From Craspedostauros australis (taxonomy: Eukaryota; Bacillariophyta; Bacillariophyceae; Mastogloiales; Achnanthaceae): a stretch of DNA of 64,000 bases. How positions within the stretch are numbered: position 1 is the first letter of the stretch; every line of letters starts with the position of its first letter. Location of the stretch: assembly GCA_026770025.1 (NCBI GenBank), contig JAMXDE010000015.1, positions 1,178,001-1,242,000 of the forward strand, read 5' to 3'. The position numbers and the translations under genes are program-made. Of the stretch, positions 53,325 through 63,474 are shown in pieces. The notes under the pieces were generated by a model. That model worked only from the letters and a program-made list of their open reading frames with translations, was not told the DNA's origin and ran no database searches.

Positions 53325-54017
53325 CGTCACCCGTTCCTCGTCATTGGACAACACACAAGTCTGGCCGCGAGAGCATGAGCGCGGCCACGGCCATGAAGAC
53401 GACTGTTCCATCACTCTGCCTCAACAATGTGAGAAACAAAAGTATTATAATATAATATGATGTTATACAGTACAAATCGAGACTACCACATCACCATTCC
53501 TCATACTATGCTACCATGCATACGTGCTCGTACGTAGTGCGAGGATGTAAAGCAAGCCACTGTTGGATGCATTTGCACTTATTGGTCGTCAAAGATCGCC
53601 ATTAACGTCATCGAGAGCCTTGTCTCTTGTGCTCGATCAAAATCATGCTTCAAATGTGATGGCAGAGTCCCTCCCCACACCAGTAGTGCACCAGCAGCAA
53701 ATGCAACTGTTTACATGGCACACGCCACTGCCATTGTTGAGATGTATCGTCGGAGGTCTTGGTGGACATTCCCTCAATGTGCGGTTTATCAAAATCGCGT
53801 GTGCGTCAGTCTTGCACTGCTTCAAATGAATGCCGATGAAGCATGGCACAGAGCAGGCTTGTTGGGGTTTTGTTTCTCCTTCCTCTCTGTTGCTTTGGAG
53901 TGCAGAAACGTAGTGCAGAAACGCAGAGAAACAAGTTCCTCATGATGGAATCATCGAACAGACAGCATATTCCTCTTCGCGCATCTGGGGAAAACTCCAG
54001 AACCGTCGCACAACAGA
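53325..54017. other. Intergenic region
   Basis: About 690 bp. AT-rich TATAATATAATATGATG (53446-53462) follows the upstream gene and probably marks its 3' end. An ORF from ATG 53843 (+) with a hydrophobic start overlaps the opposite-strand ORF below and was not accepted. Confidence 0.4.
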
Positions 54018-54596
54018 TCATGCGCTTCGGCTGTGAGAGTCATCATGCGATGCGCCATGATGCCTATCCACGCTATGATTCGAGTTTGAATTCGATGCTG
54101 CAGGTGAAAGCTGTTGCCTTGGTTGGCTGTGCTGGCTGTTATCGGTTGCATTCCGATTTCTTCGTTTTCTGGATGACTCGTTGTGATGTGGTCTCGTGTC
54201 TTCTGTATGCTCGATCTCATCGGATCTGCGTTCCAGCATCAGCGGAGTGATGGCAAGAGCTGTTCCGCAGAACCACGCGGTGAGGTCCATAATGAACTCG
54301 TCGCCGCTTGTGAACCTCGAACTCTGTTCCTTGAGGATTCCCGTTGGATCTCTGCGGCCCAAGAAGAAATGATAGCTGCGGCGAGACTGATAACAACACG
54401 AATTCTGTACAGCGGCAGAGTTTCTCATGGTCGTCAAGGTTGTCGACATCATTGTCATTCTTTGAGGTCCTGCTGTGGCTTTGATTGCTGCTGACGCTGG
54501 GAGTGACATCGTGTAAGTTGACGCAAGTCTGGCAAGGTCAATGCCTCGGGCACGCCTGGCTGCGCTTTTCATCTGGCTGATCGTTGCCGAGCTCAT
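54018..54596 (-). CDS. Possible small mitochondrial membrane protein, unknown
   Basis: ATG 54594-54596 to stop 54018; 192 residues. I do not recognise a family. The N-terminus is rich in Ala, Arg and Ser without acids (MSSATISQMKSAARRARGID), like a mitochondrial presequence. One hydrophobic segment (DLTAWFCGTALAITPLML) follows SYHFFLGRRDPTG, and the tail is polar, Asn/Ser/His-rich. Codon choice in the first two thirds resembles that of neighbouring genes. An overlapping plus-strand ORF competes with its 3' part. Confidence 0.4.
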   Translation of the reverse strand: MSSATISQMKSAARRARGIDLARLASTYTMSLPASAAIKATAGPQRMTMMSTTLTTMRNSAAVQNSCCYQSRRSYHFFLGRRDPTGILKEQSSRFTSGDEFIMDLTAWFCGTALAITPLMLERRSDEIEHTEDTRPHHNESSRKRRNRNATDNSQHSQPRQQLSPAASNSNSNHSVDRHHGASHDDSHSRSA

Positions 54597-56097
54597 GGTG
54601 GTGCTTGCTGATGCTCTTGTTCTTTGCGAGGGTTGCGATGTTCGTGTTCGTCCTTTGTTGTGTTCGTAAATGTTGATCTCTTGTTTGTGCTCTTGTTGTT
54701 TATGTCCGTGGGAACGCTGAGCGGAGAGGCAATGCGGCCCTGGACCTCTGGCAACGCTTCGGTGCGACCAGGTTGCAAGACATCGCTGCTTTGGGCGCCC
54801 AAATCGGGCTGATTCTCATTTCGATGCCACAAAGTGTTCAAGAGAGAAGCCAACAAACACGCAAAGGAACACGTTCGCGTGAGGAAGAGAAGCCTGGATC
54901 GCGTGAAGCGTGAAGCGTCAAGACGAAGTGTCTCTCGCGCCAGTCGAAGCACGAACATCATGAAGTTCGAGAGGAATGAACAGAGACGACGACGTCGCAG
55001 CTCTGTTTGGTTGGTTGTTGCGGTCTGGTTGATGTCGTTGATGTCGTTGATGTTGTCGTGGCATCTTTGCTGGCTCTGCGTGTGCGTTCTGTTTCGGAAT
55101 AACGAGAACTCCGTGTCAAGATGGATCGATTCACGAAAAGAAGAAATGTTGCGAATGTGTGGGACCAACAAGATTTTCTGTTCGGAGAGTTCGCAAAAAT
55201 GCTCTCCGTGTCTGAAGAACACAAAACTCTCTCCACAAAGTGTGCCATGGCAGAAATGAACACGGCAGAGGGAACAACCTTCGGGGAGAGGGTGGTCGAG
55301 GTCCTCTTTTGAGTTCAAGCGGCCAGGTCGAGGTCCTCTTTTGGGCACACGGGTACGCTCTTTGTGGATTGCGTTGATGTCGTGGGCACAGAGGGAGGCG
55401 GCATCGCGAGGAGGACCGGCCCGGTGATGTTGGCATACTTCCGACACCAGACGCCGAAGAATGAAGTAGAAACAGCACAGCCCAAAGGGTTTGATTTAAG
55501 GAGATACTTTAATAAGTATTATACACAATGAAATACCCTACACACGTACCTACGCTCGTAGTTTGCGTCCTTGACGACAGCCGTGGGCGAGCACAGTAGA
55601 GTGAGGTGCCCATCTTGTAACATATCGTACAGCATGAGCAGGATCACTATTATATTGTATTTACGAGTAAATGGAGCGCAATGAACTTGGGGCCGTCATT
55701 CTCGAGTGAGAGAAGAGGCGGAACATGGAAGGGAGAGAGAGAGAGACGTGATTCGGTGCGTGGATGGAATGAGAACGACCACGACATCGGTTGTCGATGA
55801 CAGTTCCCAACTCAGACGTGTGTGATCGGAGCGTACTGATTCGAGTAGAGTAGTACAGTGCGTAACGTGGACAGAGCAGAGGACACGGCAGCGATGTCGC
55901 CGATGTCAGGAAGCACACCAACAAGGTGCGTGCCATGGTGTTGTCCCAAGATGATGATACGCAGTCTGGTGGATTCGCTCCAATGTGCAAATGAAAGTCG
56001 ACATGCATCTGCGTAGATATGTGCGTATGCGTATGCATCTTCGTGTGTGTGCGTGGAGATGTGTATTTGCGCGGATCTGCAGACCCGCAGCCTCATG
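54597..56097. other. Gene-poor region
   Basis: 1.5 kb without a supported gene. A long minus-strand frame (54593-55447) lacks a good start and has random-looking composition. A GA run lies near 55734-55746. Confidence 0.45.
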
Positions 56098-57054
56098 TCA
56101 GTGGCCGTACTTGGCACGACGAGCAGCGCGGCTGCTCGGGCTGTTGTCAGATCGGAGCGCCTTGGCGACCTTGTCGCGAGCGTCGTTGAAAGATGCCTGG
56201 TACCATTGCCCAGTCGCCTTGTCCACCTTCAGGAACCTTCCTCCTCGCGCGTAGACGCTGCATACGATGTCTTTGGAAAGTGCTGTCTTGCCGACCTTGT
56301 CGAGCTTTGCATGTTTGCGCTTGTTCTTTTCGATCACGTCGCGGTACCACGCATTGCCGCTGTGCTTGTTGGACTGTCCGCCTCGTCCGAAGATGATGTC
56401 GAGATCTGTGATGTTTTCGACGAGATCGCATGGTGGGCCGTGTTTACCTTGCGTTGTCTTGCGCTTTGTGGCCTTCTTGGATTTGGCATTGTTGGATTTG
56501 GCATTGTTGATCTTTCTTTTCGACGAGAGCGGTGGGTTGGCTAGCCCCATCTGCTCGCGAGTGGCGCCGTCGAACGGCATCGATCCGAGGTGAACCATGT
56601 TGCATTGTCGGGCCCCCTGCAAGTCGTCACACACTCCTCCAGCCTCACCGATACAAGAAACGGAGCTGGAACGACTGCGCGGAGGCGTCTCGAATGAGCT
56701 CTCACATGATGAATCATCCGAAACTTCGAAGATGGAAGAGAAGAAATTCGCCATAGTCCTTGTTGCCTCTTGTGGTTGGAGCAAGTTGTTGTCTGCATAG
56801 CATGACGGGTCGTTGGGAGGTGGCAAGGTTAGTTGCTGCGGCGATGTCTCCACTGCCACCTTCACCGCCCACTGTGGGTCTGGATCTTCCATGGGCATCG
56901 TCACATCTTGTTGTCGATGCAGCTGGCGTTGTTGCTGCTGCTGCTGCTCGCGACGCATCGAGGTCGCTTGGGTGGCAGGAGCAGTGGTTACTTTGCTGGA
57001 CTCGCTGGTGGAGGTGGCACTCTGCTGGACGTCGGCCAGATAGTAGTTGAGCAT
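56098..57054 (-). CDS. DUF6824-type putative DNA-binding protein (diatom FGRGG family)
   Basis: The first ATG in frame is 57052-57054 (a further open stretch upstream starts at TTG 57165); stop TGA 56098-56100; 318 residues. The N-terminal 200 residues are Gln/Ser/Asp-rich, with a poly-Gln run and an aromatic-acidic segment (MANFFSSIFEVSDDSS). A basic Asn/Lys/Ser linker (KRKINNAKSNNAKSKKATKR) may be a nuclear signal. The C-terminal domain is diagnostic: DLDIIFGRGGQSNKHSGNAW, YRDVIEKNK, ALSKDIV, ARGGRFLKVD, GQWYQASFNDARDKVAKALR. This domain is greatly expanded in diatoms and assumed to act in transcription, though its biochemistry is poorly known. Five 13-bp tandem repeats lie about 220 bp upstream. 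Confidence 0.86.
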   Translation of the reverse strand: MLNYYLADVQQSATSTSESSKVTTAPATQATSMRREQQQQQQRQLHRQQDVTMPMEDPDPQWAVKVAVETSPQQLTLPPPNDPSCYADNNLLQPQEATRTMANFFSSIFEVSDDSSCESSFETPPRSRSSSVSCIGEAGGVCDDLQGARQCNMVHLGSMPFDGATREQMGLANPPLSSKRKINNAKSNNAKSKKATKRKTTQGKHGPPCDLVENITDLDIIFGRGGQSNKHSGNAWYRDVIEKNKRKHAKLDKVGKTALSKDIVCSVYARGGRFLKVDKATGQWYQASFNDARDKVAKALRSDNSPSSRAARRAKYGH

Positions 57055-57271
57055 CTGCGCGAAGGTCGAATCATCGACTGTGGTGTTGGAAGTAGCAAAC
57101 ACGTTGAAAGTCGAAGATGCAAAATCAGCGGGGTCATGTTGCACGAGAATCACGTGGCGCAGCAAGCAGAATTCAAGAGGTCGTATTATGTACTCATGCT
57201 TCCCAGTCGCAGGGTATCAAACATTGCGACAACACTCATCCGAGGTCGCTGTCAACAGTCAACTGCATCAC

Positions 57272-57336
57272 ATCTCAAGCACGCATCTCAAGCACGCATC
57301 TCAAGCACACAACTCAAGCACAGATCTCAAGCACAC
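57272..57336 (+). repeat. Five tandem 13-bp repeats upstream of the DUF6824 gene
   Basis: The unit ATCTCAAGCACGC is repeated five times with changes confined mostly to the last bases. It lies 218-282 bp upstream of the chosen minus-strand start codon, in a promoter position. The core TCTCAAGC also forms the leader repeat of the gene at 52279. Confidence 0.85.
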
Positions 57337-59689
57337 ATCCATGTGGTCCACCTGACACTCACGGTCGGTTGCACCTCCCATCTCTCCGGTCTTCCCACAG
57401 CTTATCGTTATCTCATCGTTGCGTGCGTTTGTTTCGCCCATGCTTTTTCAGAAATCAAGAAACGCTCCCGAATTTTGTGAGAGCGTGACAAGATCCTCAG
57501 CTGTTCTGGAGTTGTGTTGTGACTATGATTGTGTAGGTACGGTACGGCTATGCACACAATAGAAAGACACACCGACAGTACTTGATTGTCAGTGGACGAA
57601 GTGCGCGTGGTTTGTGGACAAACAACATTGGGTCGTGTTTCATGACTCCATGGAGTCGAATGGATTTGTGTCTGGGGTTAGCAACAACTCTCATCAAGAC
57701 TCGCCATTTAACACACAACATGCGCGTCTGGAACGATCCCAACGCAGCAATCGAGAGAACAAGACATGTTAGGAATCATGGAGTTCCGCCTTAATTAACA
57801 AACAGCTATTTGACAGAAATAAGGGACGATCGTTCCACAACACGCATTCGAACGCGCTGGAATCGCAGCACCAAAACTACCGTTTTATACGATTTCGCAC
57901 AGCCTTTCGTAAGAAATAAGTCCCGATGCAGATGATGCCTCGGAACGACATTTTGTGTCTTGAATGGAGTGACAATGGCAGAACAACGAGCGTTGGGCCA
58001 ATCCGTGTTGTTGCCTGCTTCGTTCGTTGTATTTTCAGTCTGGAACGCTCACACATCATTGTTTCAAACACGACTAAAGCAGAACTTGCAAAGTGCCGGA
58101 ACCATGAGGCTCTCATTTTCAAACGGCCTGTAAATAAAGATCAAATGTAGTGCCTCTCCGTCACCTTTACAATCACTAAAATACGTCCGCACGTCCATCC
58201 GAGATATCGTCGTCAGTTGACACCAACAAATCTGCACGTCACGAAACAAACAAGGAAAGGTGGCAATGTCCACCCGCCACCCACCACCCATCACACCGAC
58301 TCTTCATGGATCTCCACAGATCCACAAGTGCGCGAGAGTTCACAAGTCTGCAAGTCCACGAATCTGCAAGGCCACAACAACAAGAACGAGGACAGCAACA
58401 AGTGTCTTATTTGGATGCGGGTCCGCGATGCGGGTTGGGCCCTGTTGCGGACATGATACGTGAAGCGGAGGAGAGCAGATGACGATGAAGATCGGCGAGT
58501 AAAAGCGCATCTGCTCTGATCGAGGTACGTATGGGGCGATCTTCATGTTCTTGGCCGAGTTGCAACGGGAAAGCGTGTTTCGTTCCTGGTGCTACTCTAT
58601 TGGTGTTTGATCACCGAGATCGATTCCCAACGGATCGCAATGATGATCATGTCCCGATCGTCAACGCCCAACGTCAGTTTAATCGGGACCTCCCAGATCA
58701 AGTGGGAATAGCTCTTTTGCACGCTGACAGCAACAATGGCATTTTAAATAAACTAGATGGGGTTGGTTTCTGCTCATGCTGCTGCTCCTCCATGAACATC
58801 CCCACTAACCCCTTCCGTTCTTTTCTGCTTTTGCTTTGCTCTTTGCGAATTGCATGATCGTGGAGTACGTATGATCGTAGAGTACGTAGGACGACTCGTT
58901 TGTCGCAGCTTCCCGATGTGGAACACTCTGTGTCGTTGTATTCGAGGCACGCATAGAACAACGCCGACAATGTTATATTCCATGAGCTTGCTCGCTTCCA
59001 CGTCGAAGGTACGTAACAATGCCTCTAATCAGTGTCGTGATCACAAGCGTGCTTTACGCCAGCACTGTCATATACCACAACATGCCATCACAAGCCATAG
59101 CCAACACACGCAAACAGTGCAACCCGGATCAGGTCCGAGACCGAGAGGTCTTCATGGACTGATTTCACAAATTCGTTTGCAACATCATTCCAACAGGTGA
59201 TGTGATGCTTTTGTATCACATCCATCTGGCCTTCTTTTCGAGATAATCTCTGCGGAACCACTGTTCCAATGTCACAGAGATAATCTTTACGTAGTTGGTG
59301 ACATCTTCGCTTTCATCATCTTTATGGTGGATGGTATGGTGGCGATCATCCTGCTCTCTTCGTTCATTTGCTCTGCTTGCTTGATCCTGTTTCAATTTCG
59401 TAAACGTCATAGGACAAATGGACGATGAACTGACAGACCCTCCGCCTTCTCTACTTCTTTCTTCACCATCTGCGACGCAGCTATCTACTTTTCAAGCATG
59501 CGTGTCCGCGTCCGTGCTCGCGAGGATTGTGGATCTTTTTCCATACATTATGTGTTGTGCTACTTCATGTTCATGTTTCCATGACGACCATACTCTCCGC
59601 GCCATCCACCTCCTCTATTAAAAAGCATGCACTGCAGTTAAGTTTATTGCACTTCTGCATGTTGTGGATACTGCGCCAACCGTCCGTGA
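57337..59689. other. Gene-poor region
   Basis: 2.35 kb with only short, overlapping open frames and no recognised domain, RNA gene or repeat array. A CLEFT-type reading of CACAAGTC/CACGAATC words near 58325-58370 is only a weak short repeat. Confidence 0.45.
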
Positions 59690-61090
59690 CTACTTGTTCT
59701 GTTTTTCCACACCCCTTGACTTGCGGCCGAAAGCACCCTTCAGAATGAACTCCATGTCCATTGCTGTGCAACGTCGTAGCTTCTCATAGAACTGGACACC
59801 CTTCGTGGACAACGCTTGTAGCTCAGTCGCAGCATTCGGCTGCAGCAGCCGTTGTATCTCAACAGACACATCTCTCCATGTCTTCCCAACAATCGCAGGT
59901 ATCGGCTCGAAGGTCGCTGTTCGGAACGGGGTGTCTTCCAGCATGGCCGGGACGGTGCCCACTGTGAGCAGTTCAAACATGCGATAGCACTCCTCGTTGT
60001 TTCCAGCAGGATGCAAGCCTATCTTTGACATGGATATGTCCTCCGTGATGTACTGCCACGTAGATTTGCCTTGGCGGAACCCATCTGTGAAATCGATGGA
60101 GCAAGGAATGAAGGATTGATCTTTGTGTTGACCTTGCACCTCTTGTTGATGTGTCCCAAATGCATCCGCCATGATCTGGCGCGCCGGCGTCGCTCGGCCT
60201 GCGAATGAGCATGGTGTCGGCCGCAAATGTATGGGCCATGGCGCTGTGGTGGAACGTGTCGATAGTATTGGTGTATCTTCATTCAGGAACATCCAGTGGA
60301 CTCCCCACTTCGGTTCGTAGGAGTTCTTCTCACTGGCAGCATCATCGTTGGATCGTAGTGGCAACGGACCGTATCGATCCTTACCACAGGAGATGTTCCC
60401 CATTGCTCGCACGGGGATGCGATTGCTCAAGAACTTTTCATGCTTATCCCTCGTGGTGAGGTAATGCCTTAGAACGTAGTCGAACCTCGGATAGTTCTTC
60501 GTCGTGTGCTGAAAGAATTCATCGCTCATGTGGAACACGCCAAAGCTTGTTGCGGGATACTGGTGTCGGCGCTTTTGCACTTCTGCCGCCAGCGGTCCCA
60601 ACGATTTCTTCCAACCGCGCGAAACGAAGAGGAAGTGGGTGTGGTTGGCGTACTGATCCATGAGTTGTCCCGCGTGCTGGGGTGTTGCGAACGAGACGTA
60701 CCGCAATGCGACCCAGGATGGCAGGTACTTGTGGAGGAAGACGCACTTGTCGGGACACGATCCCTGCTGATCAATGGCGATGACGAGGCGTCCGTCATGA
60801 TGTATCAGCGTGGCATCGAATTCTTGCGGCTGTTCGTCATGTTGGTGATGTAGATGCAGAGGTGGATGATGATTCTCAGAGGACAGCATGGATGATGCTT
60901 GCTGTTGCTGACCTATTGGGCAGCCCAAATGTCCCGAGGTGAGAGGGATCATGGATCGCAGGTTGCCGAACATCAGCATGGCGATGCAGATGGAGACAAG
61001 CAGCATCAGCCAACGAAGGCTGCTGCTGCTGTTGCTTCTGCCATGGCCAGAGCCAGAACCGGCGCCTCGCCTACCCCCACGAAGGATCAT
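59690..61090 (-). CDS. Type II membrane glycosyltransferase, exostosin/RXYLT1-like
   Basis: ATG 61088-61090 to TAG 59690-59692; 466 residues. A short basic Gly/Arg tail precedes one signal anchor (WLMLLVSICIAMLMFG, about 27-42), the layout of Golgi glycosyltransferases. The lumenal part has HFLFVSRGW, DYVLRHYLTT, PCSFAGRATPARQ and SKIGLHPAGNNEECYRMFE followed by LLTVGTVPAMLEDTPF. The last block is the nucleotide-sugar-binding region of exostosin-type (GT47) and RXYLT1-type enzymes. The sugar donor and acceptor cannot be read from sequence. It is divergent from the next gene, with about 400 bp between start codons. Confidence 0.68.
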   Translation of the reverse strand: MILRGGRRGAGSGSGHGRSNSSSSLRWLMLLVSICIAMLMFGNLRSMIPLTSGHLGCPIGQQQQASSMLSSENHHPPLHLHHQHDEQPQEFDATLIHHDGRLVIAIDQQGSCPDKCVFLHKYLPSWVALRYVSFATPQHAGQLMDQYANHTHFLFVSRGWKKSLGPLAAEVQKRRHQYPATSFGVFHMSDEFFQHTTKNYPRFDYVLRHYLTTRDKHEKFLSNRIPVRAMGNISCGKDRYGPLPLRSNDDAASEKNSYEPKWGVHWMFLNEDTPILSTRSTTAPWPIHLRPTPCSFAGRATPARQIMADAFGTHQQEVQGQHKDQSFIPCSIDFTDGFRQGKSTWQYITEDISMSKIGLHPAGNNEECYRMFELLTVGTVPAMLEDTPFRTATFEPIPAIVGKTWRDVSVEIQRLLQPNAATELQALSTKGVQFYEKLRRCTAMDMEFILKGAFGRKSRGVEKQNK

Positions 61091-61491
61091 CCTGTTGTTC
61101 TTGTACGTGCATCAGTACATCGCTGTGATCTTTCCAATGGTGGTCTGGCTGTCTTGATCTCCATTCCCTCACCGAGACGATGGTCTGTGTTGGGGAGGTG
61201 TGGAGGGGGTGTTTTGTGTGTTGCGGTCCGCGAGTAGTCGTATCCACGATTCCTCAACGCCGTTTGACTCCACAGACCACTCACCCATCCACGACAACCA
61301 CAAACTTGGACACAAACGCAACGACACAGGCCGCGGACAAGAACAGGCTCACAACTGCGTTGTCGATTTGTTCCGCAGACAAGAAATCCTCGTCACATCA
61401 ATCCACTTCCGATCACAACTCCGACAAACGCCTCCCAGCACAGCCATCCATTCACTCAATCCACCTGCTCTACTCCATTCAAGACCAACGC
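61091..61491. promoter_or_regulatory. Divergent promoter region
   Basis: About 400 bp between the glycosyltransferase ATG (-) and the next gene's likely ATG (+). The plus frame is open from ATG 61180, so part could be coding, but the Thr/Gln/Ser-rich composition looks like 5' UTR. Confidence 0.4.
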
Positions 61492-62289
61492 ATGCTGCCG
61501 CACATCTCCCGCCGCGCCGTGCTGCTGTCCACCGCATGGATCGCTGCGGATGACGCGCTTCCGCATTGGGCCGACGTCATCTGCACGAGCACACCGCTGG
61601 AGTTGCGCAGAGCCGTGCGACGTACGGGGCGGTGCTTGTATCGTGGTGGCGATGCGACGCGAGGCAATGGACCATACGTGGATCATCCCGAACCGGATTT
61701 GCTGGTGCCTGGCACATACGACGACGATGGCGCATTGCGGTACTTTGAAGGATTGCAGAAGGATTTGGAGAAGCGATGCCTGGCACTGCCGTCCACGGGG
61801 CACATCGCGACGTCGGATCGGCAGGAAGCTGGCGAATGGGGACCGATCGTGTCGGTGTGGCCGCTGGGGACGCGATGGTCGTACGTTTGGCCTCGCGACC
61901 GTGCTGTGTTTTATCCCGACGGCAGTTTCAACGATGGCGAGCAGTCTGAATTGCGATGGGGCGATGATCATCTGCGAATGGGCAGCTCGGCGTACGTGAT
62001 CGACGAGGGATTGGAAGAAGTTCTGTCACATGGCAAGGGAGGTCGAGAGATCTTGTTCACTTCGTGGTTTGATGAACAGGAAAGACGGAGACGGAATCAA
62101 TGGCGATGGTTTGAAATAGAACAGACGGCAACGATGGGCAAGAGCAACAGCGTGAAGTGGAATGATGGACTGAATGGCCGAAGAATGAGAGAAATCGATT
62201 GGGAATGGACATCCGCCTACATTTGCATCCCCGAGGAGGAGACAAAGCGGATAATGGAGATGCTTGGCGCGCGCAATTTTGGCTTTTGA
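61492..62289 (+). CDS. Unknown protein with YRG and E-rich C-terminus
   Basis: I chose ATG 61492 (MLPHISRRAVLLSTAW), 265 residues to TGA 62287-62289; ATG 61180 in the same frame would give 369. The N-terminus has a twin-Arg followed by a short hydrophobic stretch (SRRAVLLSTAWIAA), perhaps a targeting signal. Segments CLYRGGDA, PSTGHIATSDRQEAGEWGP and REILFTSWFDEQERR recall, in order, the R, S-T-S and E elements of ADP-ribosyltransferase folds. That resemblance is weak and the family is not recognised. The composition (Trp-rich: YVWPRD, WRWFEIE, DWEWTSA) is that of a real globular protein. Confidence 0.65.
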   Translation: MLPHISRRAVLLSTAWIAADDALPHWADVICTSTPLELRRAVRRTGRCLYRGGDATRGNGPYVDHPEPDLLVPGTYDDDGALRYFEGLQKDLEKRCLALPSTGHIATSDRQEAGEWGPIVSVWPLGTRWSYVWPRDRAVFYPDGSFNDGEQSELRWGDDHLRMGSSAYVIDEGLEEVLSHGKGGREILFTSWFDEQERRRRNQWRWFEIEQTATMGKSNSVKWNDGLNGRRMREIDWEWTSAYICIPEEETKRIMEMLGARNFGF

Positions 62290-63474
62290 AGGACCGATTG
62301 AATCAACTGTCGCAGCAGAGCACCACCAAATACATTGCTACATGTACTATGCATACACATCCATACACATGCACATATCATATACTACGATAGAAAGCGA
62401 GTGGAACAGAATAGAGTGCTCGGATCGCAACATTCCATCAGCGCCGCCACATGATGAGAAGATGTGCAAGATTTGGTTGTTAGTACCTCTCACATCTCTG
62501 TAGTGGGCGAGCGAGTGGACTCGATGGAATGCAAGGGAACGCTCGGAAAGAAAATCCGACCGTTAATTGATGACTCGATCGAATCTGCAATCAAACACGA
62601 AGAAGAATCGGAGTTGAAATCGCAACACAACACACGTGGATCAGGAGCAACGGTCATTCACGATGGCGCCGTTACGCGAGAAATTTGGTTTCTCCAGCTT
62701 CGCTTTGTGTGTGTTCGTGCTGTTCACCACATGACTACCATACAACATCATGGTGCCCGTCGTGCATTCGTTGAGTTCTCCGCTCCAAGACGCTCCTGTT
62801 TCTGTTTTCTTGTCTGGTGTGTTTCGTGGCTGATTCGCGGTTGCGGTTGTGATTACATCACTCGACACGGTGCGAACGCAAAAAAGACCAACCAAGAGAC
62901 ACAGAGAGACATCAAAGAGTCAGTCAGTTGACCAGTCAATCAATCAACCAACCAAAAGCAACAATCATAGAATACGATACGAGGAGGCAACGATAAGCAA
63001 TAAAAGGCAAGAGCGGTGCAGAGAGTAGCAGAGTAGACGACAATCTAGCAAGTACACGTGTTATACAATATAATAGATCGTACAAGTACAAATAGGAGGT
63101 AGACACACAAGACACCGCATCAAGTGAGAGGCGAAGGAGAGCAAGAAGCATCAGGCCGTTGAGAGGAGCGTCGGAGGGAGGTGTTCCTTCGCCTCTCTCG
63201 CCGGACATCATCCGTGCCTTCCTTGGCTTCTGTGTCTTGCAGAGAGCAGCAGCATCGACAGCAAGAAAGGCAGTCCGTCCGATTTGATCGCAACCAAGCG
63301 CAGAACTTCGCCATCTCCACAACTGCGAACACAGAAACGCAAACTCGGAAGCGGGAATCCCTTCGGAGAACGCAATCGCAGAGGTCGACGCAGACACAAC
63401 TGCCTTTACTTCCACCACCAAACACCAATCAGCCAGGAACACCAATCAGCCAACCAACTACTGCGACTGCGGAC
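62290..63474. other. Intergenic region upstream of the last gene
   Basis: 1.2 kb without a supported gene. A CAATCAATCAACCAACC run near 62936-62954 resembles the one upstream of the methyltransferase gene. The frame used by the last gene is open for some distance before its ATG. Confidence 0.45.

Noticed and set aside
53843-54250. Plus-strand ORF with a signal-peptide-like start
   Set aside because: It overlaps a better-composed minus-strand ORF, and the sequence after the first 20 residues shows no domain or regular composition.
54593-55447. Long minus-strand ORF of 284 codons
   Set aside because: It begins with GTG, has no domain or targeting signal, and its composition (short imperfect DIN repeats, scattered Cys and Arg) looks like translated non-coding DNA.
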